From Symbiodinium microadriaticum (taxonomy: Eukaryota; Sar; Dinophyceae; Suessiales; Symbiodiniaceae): a stretch of DNA of 64,000 bases. This document shows, in pieces, positions 24,801-37,800 of the stretch. Below the pieces are notes generated by a model, which did no database searches, was not told the origin of the DNA, and saw only the letters and a list, made by a program, of their open reading frames with translations. The DNA lies in assembly GCA_001939145.1 (NCBI GenBank), contig LSRX01001094.1, positions 104,159-168,158 on the forward strand, read 5' to 3'. Numbering within the stretch: position 1 is the first letter of the stretch; each line of letters starts with the position of its first letter. Made by a program: the position numbers and the translations under genes.

Positions 24801-27800
24801 GTTTGGTAGCCACATGACCTTCATAATCCTAGATTATCGATTCCCTTGCGGCTTGAAGCTCTGGACATAATGCTTACTCCAGCAACTGACACTGTTTCCT
24901 ACTACTGGTTTCACTCGCCATGTTGCGCCGCATAGCGCGATCGCCGCCCGGCCGATGTCTCCGTGCAGCCCGTGGCTTCTCGCGGCGGGAGGCATGCTTG
25001 ACCGGTATGCACAACTGATTGTTTTGTACTTGCTTCCCGGAGAACGGAAGACGAATGCTGCAATCAGTAGGTTTGGCTGACAGCAGCGACTCCGCCAACT
25101 CACTCCCGACTAACTCTCACCAACCAATCTTGCACCGTTGCAACCACGTCGGCAGCTCATGAGTTAGGATTGCCGCGGACTTGACAGTAACAGCTTCGTG
25201 TCTCCATGGGCTCAGATGTCCTCGCTGCCCCGGGGCATGCCTGGCAAAGGCCCTGAAGAGGCAGGCAGATTGGGTGCGCTGTGCAGTCCTTCAGGCTTGG
25301 GATTGGGCATGACAGCGGCCCTTTGCGAAAGCACCGAGGGAACTGAGTCTGCGACTTAGATGAGAAAAATGCGTGAAGGCAGCCAACAAGTGGCGAAAGC
25401 AACTTGTCGGGACTAAGTCTCTGACATGTAACACCCCTCCCCCCCCTTCGATGATAAAATCAATCCCTGCAGCAAGAGCCTCCGATCTGCCATGCCTGGC
25501 ACTTGATTCTGAGACGCAGGAGGAGGACATCGGCAACTGCCCAATGTTCGCACCACGTCAAGGCTGGAACATCCCTAACCAGCTGTCGTGAGTCCTGAAG
25601 GTGTACTGAGTTGACTTCTCTGGACTTAATTAGAGCACCAAGTGGTACAATGTCGCATGCAAAGGAACCCGGCAGTGTGCACACATGCAGATCATGTCGG
25701 CCGCCAGGCGAGGTAATGCGCAAGTAAAGACATGCATGCAGGGGATCCTTGGAACAGAAATGGACTCGTGCATGCAGGGCCTCATGCCCTAAGCATGGAG
25801 GCCCTCACCTCAGACCGAAGACGGGAGACCAGAACCGGCCAAATTGAACACTTGCACCTTTCCTGCAGCTCCATCCGCTGCGGAAGCGCCTGCTCCGAAG
25901 TCTCGGATGCTGCGGCTGTTCAGGCTGGCACCCTGCCTAAGTCAACATCGGTTGTGATCAGAGCATGACACTAGGCCTTGCTAGGAGGTTTAGCTTCAGT
26001 GCGTGCAAGTCAGCGAGATGAACAGTTGTATTAATCTGCACAAGCTGCAACTGCCAGGCAGGATTTGTCAGGCCATGGGGCCTTCGCCTTCTGAATTTCA
26101 GAATTCTCGTTCGTTTGCTGTTCTTGCAATTATGGCGGATAAAGGGTTGCAGCTCTTCTTCATTGCGGAGGTGCGACGAGACAAACCATGACATGTGGGT
26201 GTGCATGTGTGTGTGAAGGTGTTACTTTAATTGGCCTCCTTCCAGAACAGCGTTGGCACGTAGATTCACCCACTGAGACCACGATGCGCGTTGTGTTGCC
26301 AGGATGGTGCCAAAGGATGTTGTCCAAAGCATCCACTCCAGCTACTGGCTGCTTGTCGGAGGCCTGCTCTGATCTTCCTGCTCGCACCTAGGGACCTTGG
26401 GAGGTGGCTTTGGCCCTTTCGCTTCTCCAGGCCCCTTGCCACGGCACTTGGTGGAACGAGGCATGGGCTATGAGTTCAACCTGGTGCCTCGGCTGGCGAT
26501 TGATTCCCGCCGCTTTGCAAACGACTGAAGTCTGAAGCGATATTGCAAGAAATTGCAAGAACAGTTGAAATGCTAGTCCATTGCTAAAGTGGTCAGGATC
26601 AACTGGAGTTCAGTCCCGAATCCGTCCGGCGCCTGAATCTCCGGAGGCTTTCCTGGAACTTCTCATGGTCTATCAAGTCTAGAACTCCACTTCTCTGGCT
26701 TTCGTGCCGCTGCTTCTGTCCCTGTCGGACTTCTCGGTTAGCGGCTCGCAGCAGGGTCACGCGATATGCTCCTCGTGTTGCAGCTAGAGTCCTTAGGCAG
26801 CAACATCCGCAGGTCACAAGGAGAAACGCCTGCACATGTCGAGGGGTTCATCTTTGAGCACAGCAGACCTGCCAAAGCGGGCTGTTTTGAAGTCACTCCG
26901 GCATAGGGTTTGGATGGTGATTGGTTTGATTGTTCGACAGATTTGTGGTGTCTCGGGTTCCGCAGACGTCCTTGGTCGCACCTGGTTGTCGATGGCATAC
27001 AGGTGAAACCTGTGCGCAACGTTTGTGCTGCTCTTCCGTCTTCCGTAGTCCCAGACTTTCTGTGCGTAGATTTTGTACACGTCCTTTCCCAAACCTCTCG
27101 GACGTGAAGCTCAACTCGATCCGAGCAAGTCATCTTCATCCGCTTGGCGTTCCGCATGGTGGTCTTCGGAATTGGAGCCACGATCCTCGCACTGCTGCTT
27201 GTCCAAGGCTTGCAGACTTGCATTGTCCAGTCGTTTGGAGATTGAGCTATGGCAGCTGCTTCTGGAAGTATGTCCTGCTCCATTACTCGAGTAAGTGTGG
27301 ATGTTATTCTGTTGTCTACGGATTCTGCGCAAGTTCTCAGTAGTGGATATGCGCCGTTTCAATTCAATCACAAAATGAACACAGTGCAGAAATGTCTTCG
27401 ACGTGGTCGGACAGAGGTGCAACAGCACTTGCAAGTCGTTACGGGAACCCCGAAAGGCCTGAACCGGCGAACTCAAGCCAGAAACAGTTCTTCTCAGTTA
27501 TTGATATGTCAGGATAAGTTTTGCATGAATCCGACGACTGATGCCCACAATTGCGGGTCACTGAACAATTGGCGGATGAAGGTTCGGGTTGTTTGTTTAG
27601 GATCAAGTACATTTCAGCAGATAGGTTCGCGGCATCGTAACGATGAAAGCTTCTTTTGGTGGATTCAGGAGGCAGTAGCCCCAAACTGCATGTCAAAGGA
27701 CAGGCCGTCGCCTTTGGCATCGCTACCGGGCACCACCGGAAGAGACTGCCTCCAGCCCAACTGCTTGAAGTTATCGGCGAAGGCCGCTCAAGCTCTACAG

Positions 27801-28130
27801 AGACCCGTACAAACTTCAACGGGAGGTTCGTAGCCGCTGCAAAGCGTGCGAATGGCAGCTGAGCTCCTTGAGTCGGATCGATTCGAGATCGAACTTTTCA
27901 AGACGATGCGTGCATGCTTCCCATGCCCTTGGCCAGACATCGACAACAAAAAGATGGGCCGCATGCAATGATGAATGCTCAGATGATCGGCAGCATGTGT
28001 TGCTGCTGACTACAATCTTTCGTTGTAGCAGCCTGGCTCTGTCTGGAACCTTTCCTCAACTGTGCTCAGGCTTGCACTTGCCGCGGCCCCAAGGCTGATG
28101 GATCGTTCCATACCGGCGGCTCCTGCCTTT
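21820..28130. other. Long stretch without recognisable genes
   Basis: Contains a TA/TG microsatellite at 22892-22950 and C-rich runs near 25436-25447. The largest frames (27249-27833 +, 26738-27283 -, 24436-24870 +) lack motifs; I looked specifically for reverse transcriptase, endonuclease and transposase signatures in 26.6-27.9 kb and found none I could defend. Confidence 0.5.
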
Positions 28131-28141
28131 GTAGTAGTAGA

Positions 28142-28190
<49 letters not shown>

Positions 28191-28191
28191 G

Positions 28192-28236
<45 letters not shown>
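28131..28236. repeat. CTA trinucleotide microsatellite
   Basis: About 35 triplets of ACT/CTA with a single GCT interruption, bounded by TAGTAGTAGAT on the left and CCACCAG on the right. The short inverted GTAGTAGTA / TACTACTAC junction at 28131-28150 can fold back. The poly-Thr and poly-Val frames are artefacts. Confidence 0.95.
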
Positions 28237-29685
28237 GCCGCTGGTACGACGGGTTGAACCTGAGTCCTTAGGTGAGCCGGGGTATCCGGATCTGTGCGCC
28301 GTGCGATGCCTTGCGATAGTTTGTGGTTCCGGAGTCTGACTGGTCGAAAGCCGAAGAAGCACTAAGAGAAGGATACGGCATACAAGGACAACCCCCTGAT
28401 TGAAGCAGCTCCACTGCAGATGCACGCGTCCTTTAGGTCCGAACCGAGCTGGCGAAGGCCTTCCGAACCGAGGCCGTGCCTGGCACCTAAGACTTTGAGA
28501 CGACTATGCCTTCGTTGGAGGGCCGTGGTGCTTGAAGAGTGTTAGGATATGGCTTGTAGCATGTGGCAGTAGTCTCACAAGTAGAACAGCTAGGATTGGA
28601 ACAGCGCGCTAACGCGGACGCACAGACATACCCTTCCGGAGTTCTAGTTCGATCCTGCTTCACGAGAGCGAGCGGCTCTCGCTGGTTTTGCCTAGCATTG
28701 TTGGGAGGCGGCCGCGATAAGCTCTATGGATGAGCAGCTGAAGCGCAAGATGCAGGCCCACACTGCAGAATGAGTCCTCTCGAGGCCCATGCTTTGTGGT
28801 GGCCAGCTCCAGTCTCTGCACACCAGAAGTCTCCTTGTGCCAGGCATCAGCAGCTTGTGTCAACCTCAGACTGGCCCTGCCATGCCTTATTGAGATCGGG
28901 CCTGCATATGGAGTCCGGAAGTGCAATATGCAACGCAGCAGAGAGAGCACTCAAGATTCTCACAAGCGGTGATGGAGAGGTAAATCCCACATGTAGCCCT
29001 CGATTCTGCATCTCTGTATGGCATCCATGGCAAAGTGGAGCTCGATTGCTTCTGGTTCATGGAGACTTGAAGAATGGCCCGATTGCAAGCTGAAGTTGAA
29101 GCGCTTCAGGTATTCAAAATCGATCACTGAATACACGAGACCGCAGGAACTGAGGCGAACAACAAATCTGAATCTGGTGGGCCGGCACCGTTGCACAAAG
29201 GACACTGATATCAAAGTACTAAGGAGCTCCTGTGTGCCGGCGATGTGATCGCAGAATTGCAGAGGGCTGACTCTCTGCCTTTAGCTTCTGCAAAGTCCGG
29301 ATGCTGTTGTTCAACCTGTGTTCGGCGCATGCAGCTGCTAATGCATTTGCATGTGAAAAATATGTTTGTTTCGGAATTGTTTTTCTTGCGAAAACGTCTC
29401 CTGGGGTCCTGGACGATTCGTTGTTTGTAGGGGCTTACTGCAATTTGAATGAACAACTTAATAACCTTTACAGTCACGCAAGGTGAAGACAAAGTCTTGT
29501 CTTGAATATTTTTGGAAAAAGCTTCCGATTTGATCTGTTTCAAATTATCATATCACGACGGCTTTCTAGTCAGATTAGATATCAAGAACTAGGAAAGGAC
29601 GGGGCAATTTTCTTGAATGAGTGGCAAGCCCCCGGAGCGCAGAGGCAGCATAAACGTGCTGAAAAATAGTTTTTTCCGAAAATTA
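28237..29685. other. No recognisable gene
   Basis: Ordinary mid-GC DNA to about 29300, then a gradual shift to A/T-rich sequence. Nothing identifiable on either strand. Confidence 0.5.
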
Positions 29686-30245
29686 AACTCCACCCCTGGA
29701 CTCCCTAAGCCCTCCACCCTCATTCCACCCCTCCAACCACCAGCCCTCCACCCGCGCGCTGCCAATTAGATATAATGTGATATCGGGTTTGAGGTTGTTC
29801 TCGGGGTCGCTGCAGGTACAGGACTAAATGCTTTCAGGGTTTTTGGGTGTTAGCAATTCTACGATGGGGCTCGCAGCTTTTAGTGCTTGGAAAAGTTTCT
29901 GGGTGGCTTCGATATTTTGTGAGAGGGGAATGATAGGCTGATGGGGTTGGGTTCAAGTCAGGCCTAAACACTTCAAGTTGCTCAGAGGGATACATTAATT
30001 AACTTTATAGGGAATTTGAACCCGGAGGCGTCGCGACGACCTGTATAGCTTTCCCGTAGTTTGCAGCCCCCACCATTGAGATTGAGAGTTCAGGGCGTAA
30101 GTGAAACGTGGGCACTGGCACTTGGTTTGTGTGGGGTGGAGAGTGGAAGGTGGAGGGGGAGGGATGGAAGGGTGGAGCGGCGGAATGTACGTGGAAGGAT
30201 GGAATGGAGGTTGAAGGTGGAGGGGCGGGAAGTGGGGAGGTAAGG
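29686..30245. other. Strand-skewed C-rich then G-rich border blocks
   Basis: 29690-29760 is a C-rich block of CCACCC/CCTCCA words; 30120-30243 is a G-rich block of GGTGGAGG/GGATGGAA words on the same strand. A third, C-rich block lies at 34430-34555. The G-rich block and the last C-rich block sit just inside or outside the two ends of the AT-rich island in opposite orientation. No gene. Confidence 0.6.
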
Positions 30246-31017
30246 GCAATGACGGGAATAGAGAGATTTATCTAAAATGAATTTATAGATCTCAGGAAAA
30301 TGACACTAAAAATATAAAATAACTGAATAGAAAAATAATTAAGAAACAAATCTCTTTCTGCATGGAAAAATTATAGATATTGATAAATATCGAATTATAT
30401 AGAAATATATATATATAACCTTTGAATTATTGTAATGGAGAAGTAAGTAATTAATTTAAGTCATATTTTTTTTGAAAAAATGATTTCTTTAATAATTCTA
30501 TTCTAATTTATTTATGAATATAATATAATACCGAAAAATAATTATGAATAACTCAATTTATTTCTTGAAGGTTTGTATTTTAAATAATAAAATAAATCGT
30601 GCACGATTTAGATAATACTTGAAATTATTCTTAAATTTATTTTCTAAAAAATAATTCTGAAAAGATTCTTAAATTTAGAATAATGAAGAGAAACTAATAG
30701 AATTCGATAAGATTACGGAATTACGGATATAAGAAAATAAGTCGAAAAATGGGATATTATCGAAATATATTTAATAATATTCTTATATAAAAAAGTCGTG
30801 AAGGTCGCCTCCGTTTTTTTTGTGTGCGTCTCTGGTTTTTAGAACCTCGTTCTTTGATGTGTTTCTTATTGAAAGCTTCTTGCGTTTTTTTCTCGCGGAA
30901 CTCACGATATTAAAATTTCGGCATTTTGAAAGTTCGAGGGGGATAAGTTACCGGCAATAAAATTTCTGAAATTTTGATATCGGGAGCACGTCCTAAGTAA
31001 GGCTTTGCGGGCCGATT

Positions 31018-31094
31018 TTAGGGCCGTTCGAAAACCACTATCCACTATCTGTCTCTTTATCTCTCTCTCTCTATCTCTTAGGGCCGTTCGAAAA
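31018..31094. repeat. 17-bp direct repeat, 60-bp spacing
   Basis: The word TTAGGGCCGTTCGAAAA occurs at 31018-31034 and exactly again at 31078-31094. It is the most GC-rich word in its surroundings and immediately precedes a CTCT/TCTG tract both times. Confidence 0.85.
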
Positions 31095-31370
31095 GCAGTC
31101 TCTATTTGTCTCTATGTCTCCCTCTCTGTCTCTGTCTGTCTCGATCTCTGTTTGTTGTCTGTCTGTCTCTGTCTCCGTCTGTCTCTGTATCTGTCTGTCT
31201 CTATCTGTCGTTGTCTGTCTATCTCTGCCTGTCTGTCTCGGTCTCTGTCTGTGTGTCTCTGTATCTGTCTGTCTATGTCTGTTTGTCCGTCAGTCCGTCT
31301 GTGTGTTTGTCCGTTTGTGAATTATCTGTCGGTGTGGTTGTCTGTCTGTATTTATATATCTGTGTGTGAG
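31050..31370. repeat. TCTG/TCTC low-complexity tract
   Basis: About 300 bases of imperfect TCTG, TCTC and TCTA tetramers. The Cys/Leu/Ser/Val frames over it are periodic artefacts. Confidence 0.9.
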
Positions 31371-33112
31371 GGAGAGTCTGTTTGTATGAATCTATTTCTT
31401 CGTTGCTTTTTCTATTCGTCTATTTATATTGGTGCGTTTATATTTATTTATCTATAGTTCTTGATTTATCTGACTTTCTATCTGCGAATATCTGATATTA
31501 TTATCTCTTTGTTTTTTTGATTTTTAATTCTTTTCTAATTATCTTTTAGATAGATGAATTCGTATTTTGCTTTAGGTCGTTCGGGAAAATGAATTGTTTT
31601 TTGACTTAATAGAGAATCGACATAAGATAATAGATTTGATTCTATTTTTGAAGATCTTCTATTTTTCGATCTATCTCTTTATTTTGGTCTATTTGCATTA
31701 ATATTCAAGCGAAATTTTCTGGATAAGATTAATATGACATTGAAAATATTTGACTGAAATATTTTAATAATATATTTCGGAAATCGATAAGATTAGATTT
31801 CTCTGATTTTTTTAAGAGCTGAGATAAAAAGAACTAATCGGTTATGGCACTTAATTTTGAATTATTTGGTCATCTTGATCGAGGATGATTTTTGTTCTGA
31901 ATACGATTATTATTATATTTGTAGATTTATTTTGGGAGAAATATTTATTTCCGAAATATATATCTTCTCCATCTAATATCCTAATTTATATGAAGAAAGA
32001 TATTTATGATACGAATGAGAAGCATATTCGAAGATTTTCGAAATTATCTTCTAATTATCGGCAGAACAAATTAGTTCGCCCGTAGAATAGATGACATAGA
32101 TCTTGGCCTCCCACTTCCGATTTATGGCAAATCTAGAATCGAATATTGATAATAAGCAATGATCTCGAAATATCGAAGAATCTTTGGATCGCTACAGAAT
32201 AGAAAGAATAGAAATGAATATGGATATATATCTCTCTCTCGCTCTCTTTATCTATGGGTATCTATTTATTTATTTCTGTCGGATTGGCTCTGCTTCTTTG
32301 TATCTGTCTATTTCTGTCTGTTTATCTCTGATTATTTTTATTTGTCTCTATTATCTCTATCTATCTAATTCTATAGATTTCTATCTCTTTATCTGAGAAA
32401 TGATTTATCTTTCTATCTATTATTAAATTATTCAATTCAAAAATAGTATTTCTTTTCTCGTTGTTGGAAACAACAAATATTTCAATTATAGAATGACTTG
32501 TAGATTCTTTTCATCTGTTGTTGGAAGTAGCGGGTCCATTCTAATATTAATTGAATATAATGATTTCGTTGTTTTCTACGAAGTCATATAAAATTCGGAA
32601 GGAGGAATAGAAAAATCGATTTTTCGATGATATCAATATTTTGAAGAAAAGAAGAAAAGAAGAAAAAAGAAAGAAGAAATCGAAAGATCTTTCATATATT
32701 TATTTGAATTTCATTATTTCATTTATAGCTTACTTATCTTTATTTCTTAATAATTATCGTAGAAAGATTCGCTTTCGATTAATATTTTAAATATATATAT
32801 ATCGTTTTTAATATTCATATATTAATTAAAAGAATAGTTTGACGAAAATTTCGGAGTCGCACGATTCGTAGCCATAGGAAAGATCTAGATAGATAAGGGA
32901 CGACGGGAAAAAGAAATAGCTAGTTATTTATTCAGATTTCGAAGATCTATGATATTCAAATAATGAAAATCGATTCTTGGAAATATAATAGAATTCAAAA
33001 AATCTGGAATTTTTAATCTTAAATAGAATTTTAAATTTAAATTATATGCCTCGATCATATAAAATTATTCCAATCTAGATGATAATGCTAGAAATTATGT
33101 CAGAGAATCTCA

Positions 33113-33267
33113 GAAAATATTCGATTCCGGACAGGTCGGCAGAGCAAGATATTAGACAATGCTAGATATTATTGGAAAAATTTGATTATGGCTACTATCT
33201 AATATTAATATTAAATAATGCTTAATATATTTGATAATTCTTGAAAATATTAGATTCCGGTCAGGTT
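33113..33267. repeat. Imperfect 25-bp direct repeat, 130-bp offset
   Basis: 33113-33137 and 33243-33267 share a GAAAATATT..GATTCCGG.CAGGT core with few mismatches. A related ATGCTAGA.ATTAT word recurs at 33087 and 33159, so the area may be a decayed tandem array. Confidence 0.6.
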
Positions 33268-34880
33268 CCGTAACCTCCTAAATCGGAAATAATCAAAAAG
33301 AAATATATAATTCCCAAATTCAGCAGGTTGACTTTTGCAACAAAAAAAGATTTATAGATTAATTTCTAAGCCAAAGAAATATTTAGTTATTTTTTAAAGT
33401 CAAGAAATATCCAGTAGCGTAGAAATATGCAGAAAAATCTAGTCTTATCTAAATTGCCGATTATAAAGAAAATAATTTGCACCATAACGATAAAGAATTC
33501 TTAAGATATTTTAGATGGGAGAATTACTAAAGTTGGGATTAATTTAAAAAATTACCGAAAATTCATAAATGTCACTTAAATATATATAAAAACGAATCTA
33601 TTTAAATATTAATAATATCATAAAATATCAAAATTTAAATTTTTTCTTAATAGTAAATCTTCTATTTTTCTCTGTGAAAATTTAAGGAATATATCATTTT
33701 TTTCATATCTTAAATTAATGAAAAATTTATTTTTCTATCTATACGATTCATCATCGAAATATTTTCCAGAAAATATATATATATATAAAATCTTAAATAA
33801 AAAATAATTTCGTATACGAGCTCTATTAATATTAATATTAATTATAGAATAGAATTTAATGAGTATTAAATATGAAATATAGAAATATATTTCGAAAAAT
33901 TTTCTTAGATTTATAAATTTCAATCGATATTTATATATAGTAGTATTTACAGAAATATTTAGAGTAAGAAATAAAGAATATTATATTATTATTATATAAT
34001 TTTTAAAAGAAGATATTTATAAATAATTATTATCGAAAATATTAAGAAATAAAAATTTTTTCTATAATAAGTAATTTTAGATTAAAGATTAATAGATTTA
34101 TAATTTCTATAAGAATTTCTAAAAATATAATATATACGTATATTTTTCGAAAATATTATTATCGTAATTTTAAATAATTTAATATAAATCTCTTCTTCAT
34201 AGTATAAGAGACGTATTTTTAAAGAATAATTATTAAAATATATAGATGTCAATTATCATCCATATTTTCATTTAATAGACGAGATCATAATCTAATTTTT
34301 ATTTTCAAGTCTTAGTATTGCACACTATATAGAAATATTCGATGAAAATTTTAAATTCAATATTTAAAGACCGTCATCTCTCAAAAATATACTTCCGGCC
34401 GTCGCCCTACGACCCATATTCAATCATCTTCTAAATGTCTTCATCCACCATTCCATATCATCCATGTCCGCCACTCCACCACGCCCTCGCCCAACATTCC
34501 GCGACGCTCCCCTCGATCTACCCTCGGCCGCCCCTTCGCGACACTCCCCACGATATGTTATTTAAGATACGAAAAACCTATAAAGTGCCAGTACACTGTT
34601 CTTTGAAATATATTCGATTAAGTATAGTATTTATAGATATGTACGGCTCTGAAATAATTTAAGCGAAAATAAAAATAGTCTGAACATATGAGAACAGTTA
34701 GCAATGGGGGTCAGTTTGAGATGTACGGCTCGCTTGAACACTCGATTTATAGTGATGTGAATGATTAGAATCAGTATTGAACACTCCGAGATACGGTATC
34801 TTCTGAATGTTAAGATAACATAATATCCAGATTTATTATATATCTATATACATATATATATATATAGAGAGAGAGAGAGC

Positions 34881-37800
34881 GCAGGCATTACTTGACTACT
34901 GGTCTGGTAACTTACTCGATCTACGGAGTGGCATTATCTTCAACTTGCCTGGTGACGCTTGCGATTTATGGCTCGGACGTCGGAGTGCGTGATGCTCATC
35001 ACGAAAATCAACCATTCATTCCCAGAATACTTGCATATCAGGAGATGGTCGCGACGGGAGGGACGACGACTCTCAGTCGTCTGGATTCTGTGGAAGACGG
35101 CCGCCGCGAATCAGAGGTCGCCATGGTCGATCTTCGTCCGCATATTGCCATCCATTTCCTTCAGCATGACATAGTGGCATGGCAGTTGGAACAAGGTCTG
35201 TACTGCTGCAAAGCTTGAGTGTCAGCTCATGTCATGTGTGGGGTCAGTGGAAGAAATCAACGAATCAGTCCGTGAAACCATGCAGGTTCCAGCGGACCCG
35301 TCTGCAAGACCAAGAGGCAATGTCGTTCCACTTGTCAGAGAAAGACCCTCTCACCAAGTTGACCTGGGCACACTCCCCCCTGCCGAAAATGCGCTCCATC
35401 ACTAAGCAACCCAGCATTTCAATAGTCCGAAAGTTGCAGGGTTCAGGCTTGTCGATATTGTGCATAGATATGCTATGATTGCAGCCACCCCTATCTTCAC
35501 GTTCCATCATTATGGGCAAGAATACTGCAAAAGTCACCAGCACTACTACGTTACTTCTTGTCAGCCTTGGCGTGGCTATCGTTGCTACCATATTACTATC
35601 TTGCTATCCTATTCTCAAACGGACATGACGATTCTCCTCCTGATGAGGAAGAAAGCTGCGCTGATACCGAAGCTGTGGTAGCAGCAATCTAATTCGAACA
35701 TTCCAACAACGCGAGGCTTTCCTCAATGCAAGGTCGGGCTACGGCTATCTTGTGTTCGGACTTAATGCCCGGCGCCTCCAGATGCCACCAAGACAACTTC
35801 ACAAGAGACAACAGGACACCCAGCCAAGCCTTGCAAGAAATCACAAGCAGTCCCTCTGACAGCCCATTCGTTTTCATTCCTCGCAGTGGACATCGCAAGC
35901 ACTAATTGGCAGGGTTCTTGCTAGAAGTGCAGAGCCCCACTCTTGCGTGTCAGTAGAACTCCTGACAACAAGGGGGTGCAGGAAGGCGGGAGTAGATACC
36001 TGGGCTAACGTCCTGCCTCGACCAATGGGACAGCTCAACCAGCGCAGCCCGAAACATAGAAAATGGTCGCACATTCGGACATTCTGAGCGCGAAGCGTAG
36101 ACGTAACGGACGCCGAATGCCAGGACCCTGTTCGATGGACGGTGCTGACAAACTGCCTTCTTGTTCGTTTACGCTTGATTGCCGTATCATCCTGAAACAC
36201 CTTTTCCCACAGTTTTGCCCACCTACACTTGCGACTGCAAATGTGCTGCAAGCGCCGACTTAAGTTTCAATCAAGCGCAATGCCGCCGTTCAGCTAACCG
36301 AATGGCAGTAAGGAGATGTCACCGCTGAGTTCCATGACAAGTCCCGTGGGACAGCCGGACGTTCTATGGGCTGAGGACCGCACACGAGCAGGACGAGGGT
36401 GCCCAAAGTGGTGCTCAGCCTCTGAGTGAGACGACGCTGACTTTTGCACACAGCATGTGCCCTCCCTGCTCCCAAACTCTAAACGTGCGGAGTCCGCCAG
36501 TCAGGGGACCTGTGAGGCCCCTGAAGGACACAGTGAGAGAAGGCTCAGCTCGGTGCTCCAAGGACTCCATGGCTTTCCAGGAAGGGAAACTCGGCCTCTT
36601 AGTCCTAGTCGTCCTAGTCCTAGTCCTAGTTTTTGCAGTTCTGCTTATCGTCAGGAGAGAATTCTTGCTCATCTCCATGCAGGACATTCCTTTCTTGTCT
36701 GCAAGTTGCCGAGACTGGTCGTGATATCACGTGCCTGAATCTGAAGCCATTCAACAGCTGCGCCTGGCACTGCCCACAGTGATAGAGAGAAAAGCACGCG
36801 AAGCTACGTCTCTTCTACTTGTGATTTCGTGGGATTGCCCGATTTTGCTAATCAACCCTTCCAGGTTGTGCGGCGCAGCAGGAAAGACTATCGATGCAGT
36901 GGACAGCAACTGGCAGCACACTGTCTGGCATCCCCATGCGGCACCCAGCTACCAGGCATAGACCTTGCACTTTTTGCCGCGTCCTGCTTTATCCCCAAGA
37001 ACCCCTACAACAGGCGCATCTGCCCCACAATCAGTGCAGGTCTTCCCAGGTCCCGACACCGAAGGCTCCACAACGACGAGATGAGTGGCTGTAAAGCTTG
37101 CTGAAAGTCTCGGCCGCTGGAAGACCGCTTTTGATTGCAATAGCCCCACTCTTGCCAGATGAGAGCTTCTCTGTGGGGGCCCCTCTCCGGAAAAGCCATG
37201 CCAGAAGGTCCGAGAGGTTTGCTGCTGGGATAAAGAGGATGTTGGAATGCAGCAAGCGGTGCTGACCTCTAAGGGTCGCTTTTGAATGCACCATGAGCAG
37301 GGACCCTTCGAGCAGGGAAGCTTTCATCGAGCCGCGACACTGATGCACTCGCTTCTTGACTCATCGGCGACCTTGAAGGCATCATGTTCGTGGGTAGCTG
37401 AAGGACACTTAGTGGCAAAAAGCAAGCTTGAGGGAGCGTGGCAAATAAGTCTCTGCCTCTGCTTGAGGCTTCAAGCTGTCGTTACGGCAAGCACAGGGAA
37501 CTAAGGCACTGTCCAGCCAGCTGCTTCAAACAGGCAAGCATCGGACGGCCTTCGCAAATCACATGTGGCAGATCATTGTGAGCAAGTTGGCTGTGGCCGG
37601 GTTTGAGGCGGACCAGAAGCGCATGCCGAACATTACGTGCCTAGCCGCCTATAAAGAATTGGATTCGTATGCATGCCTGGTTCTGGGAGGTTTCCTCTTG
37701 CAAGCCAGCAGTCACGAGGGAGGACGGGTGAAGACAAACAACTCTGGCTGGACATGTCGCCTGCGACAGCGGCGAGGCGCGCAAACTCCACTGCCTTGGC

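Larger units (their letters stand above)
30256..34880. other. AT-rich island, essentially non-coding
   Basis: Composition changes abruptly from roughly balanced to strongly A/T-rich for about 4.6 kb, then back after a TA/GA run at 34845-34880. Open frames rarely exceed 80 codons and none has a domain. CpG-containing words such as TTCGAA, TCGATT and CGAAAATA remain common, so the island is not simply CpG-decayed host DNA. I searched for mitochondrial or plastid gene fragments and rRNA-like segments and recognised none. It could be an inserted foreign or selfish element, a satellite-type region, organelle-derived non-coding DNA or an assembly chimera. Confidence 0.7.

Noticed and set aside
26600..27900. 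Suspected decayed LINE-type element
   Set aside because: Fragments had a vaguely basic look on the minus strand, but no reverse transcriptase, endonuclease or RNase H motif could be identified.
31005..31457. Cys/Leu/Ser-rich 150-codon ORF
   Set aside because: Produced by the TCTG/TCTC low-complexity tract.
36455..36724. Apparent membrane protein with a Leu/Val helix
   Set aside because: The helix comes from a CCTAGT tandem repeat at 36599-36630.
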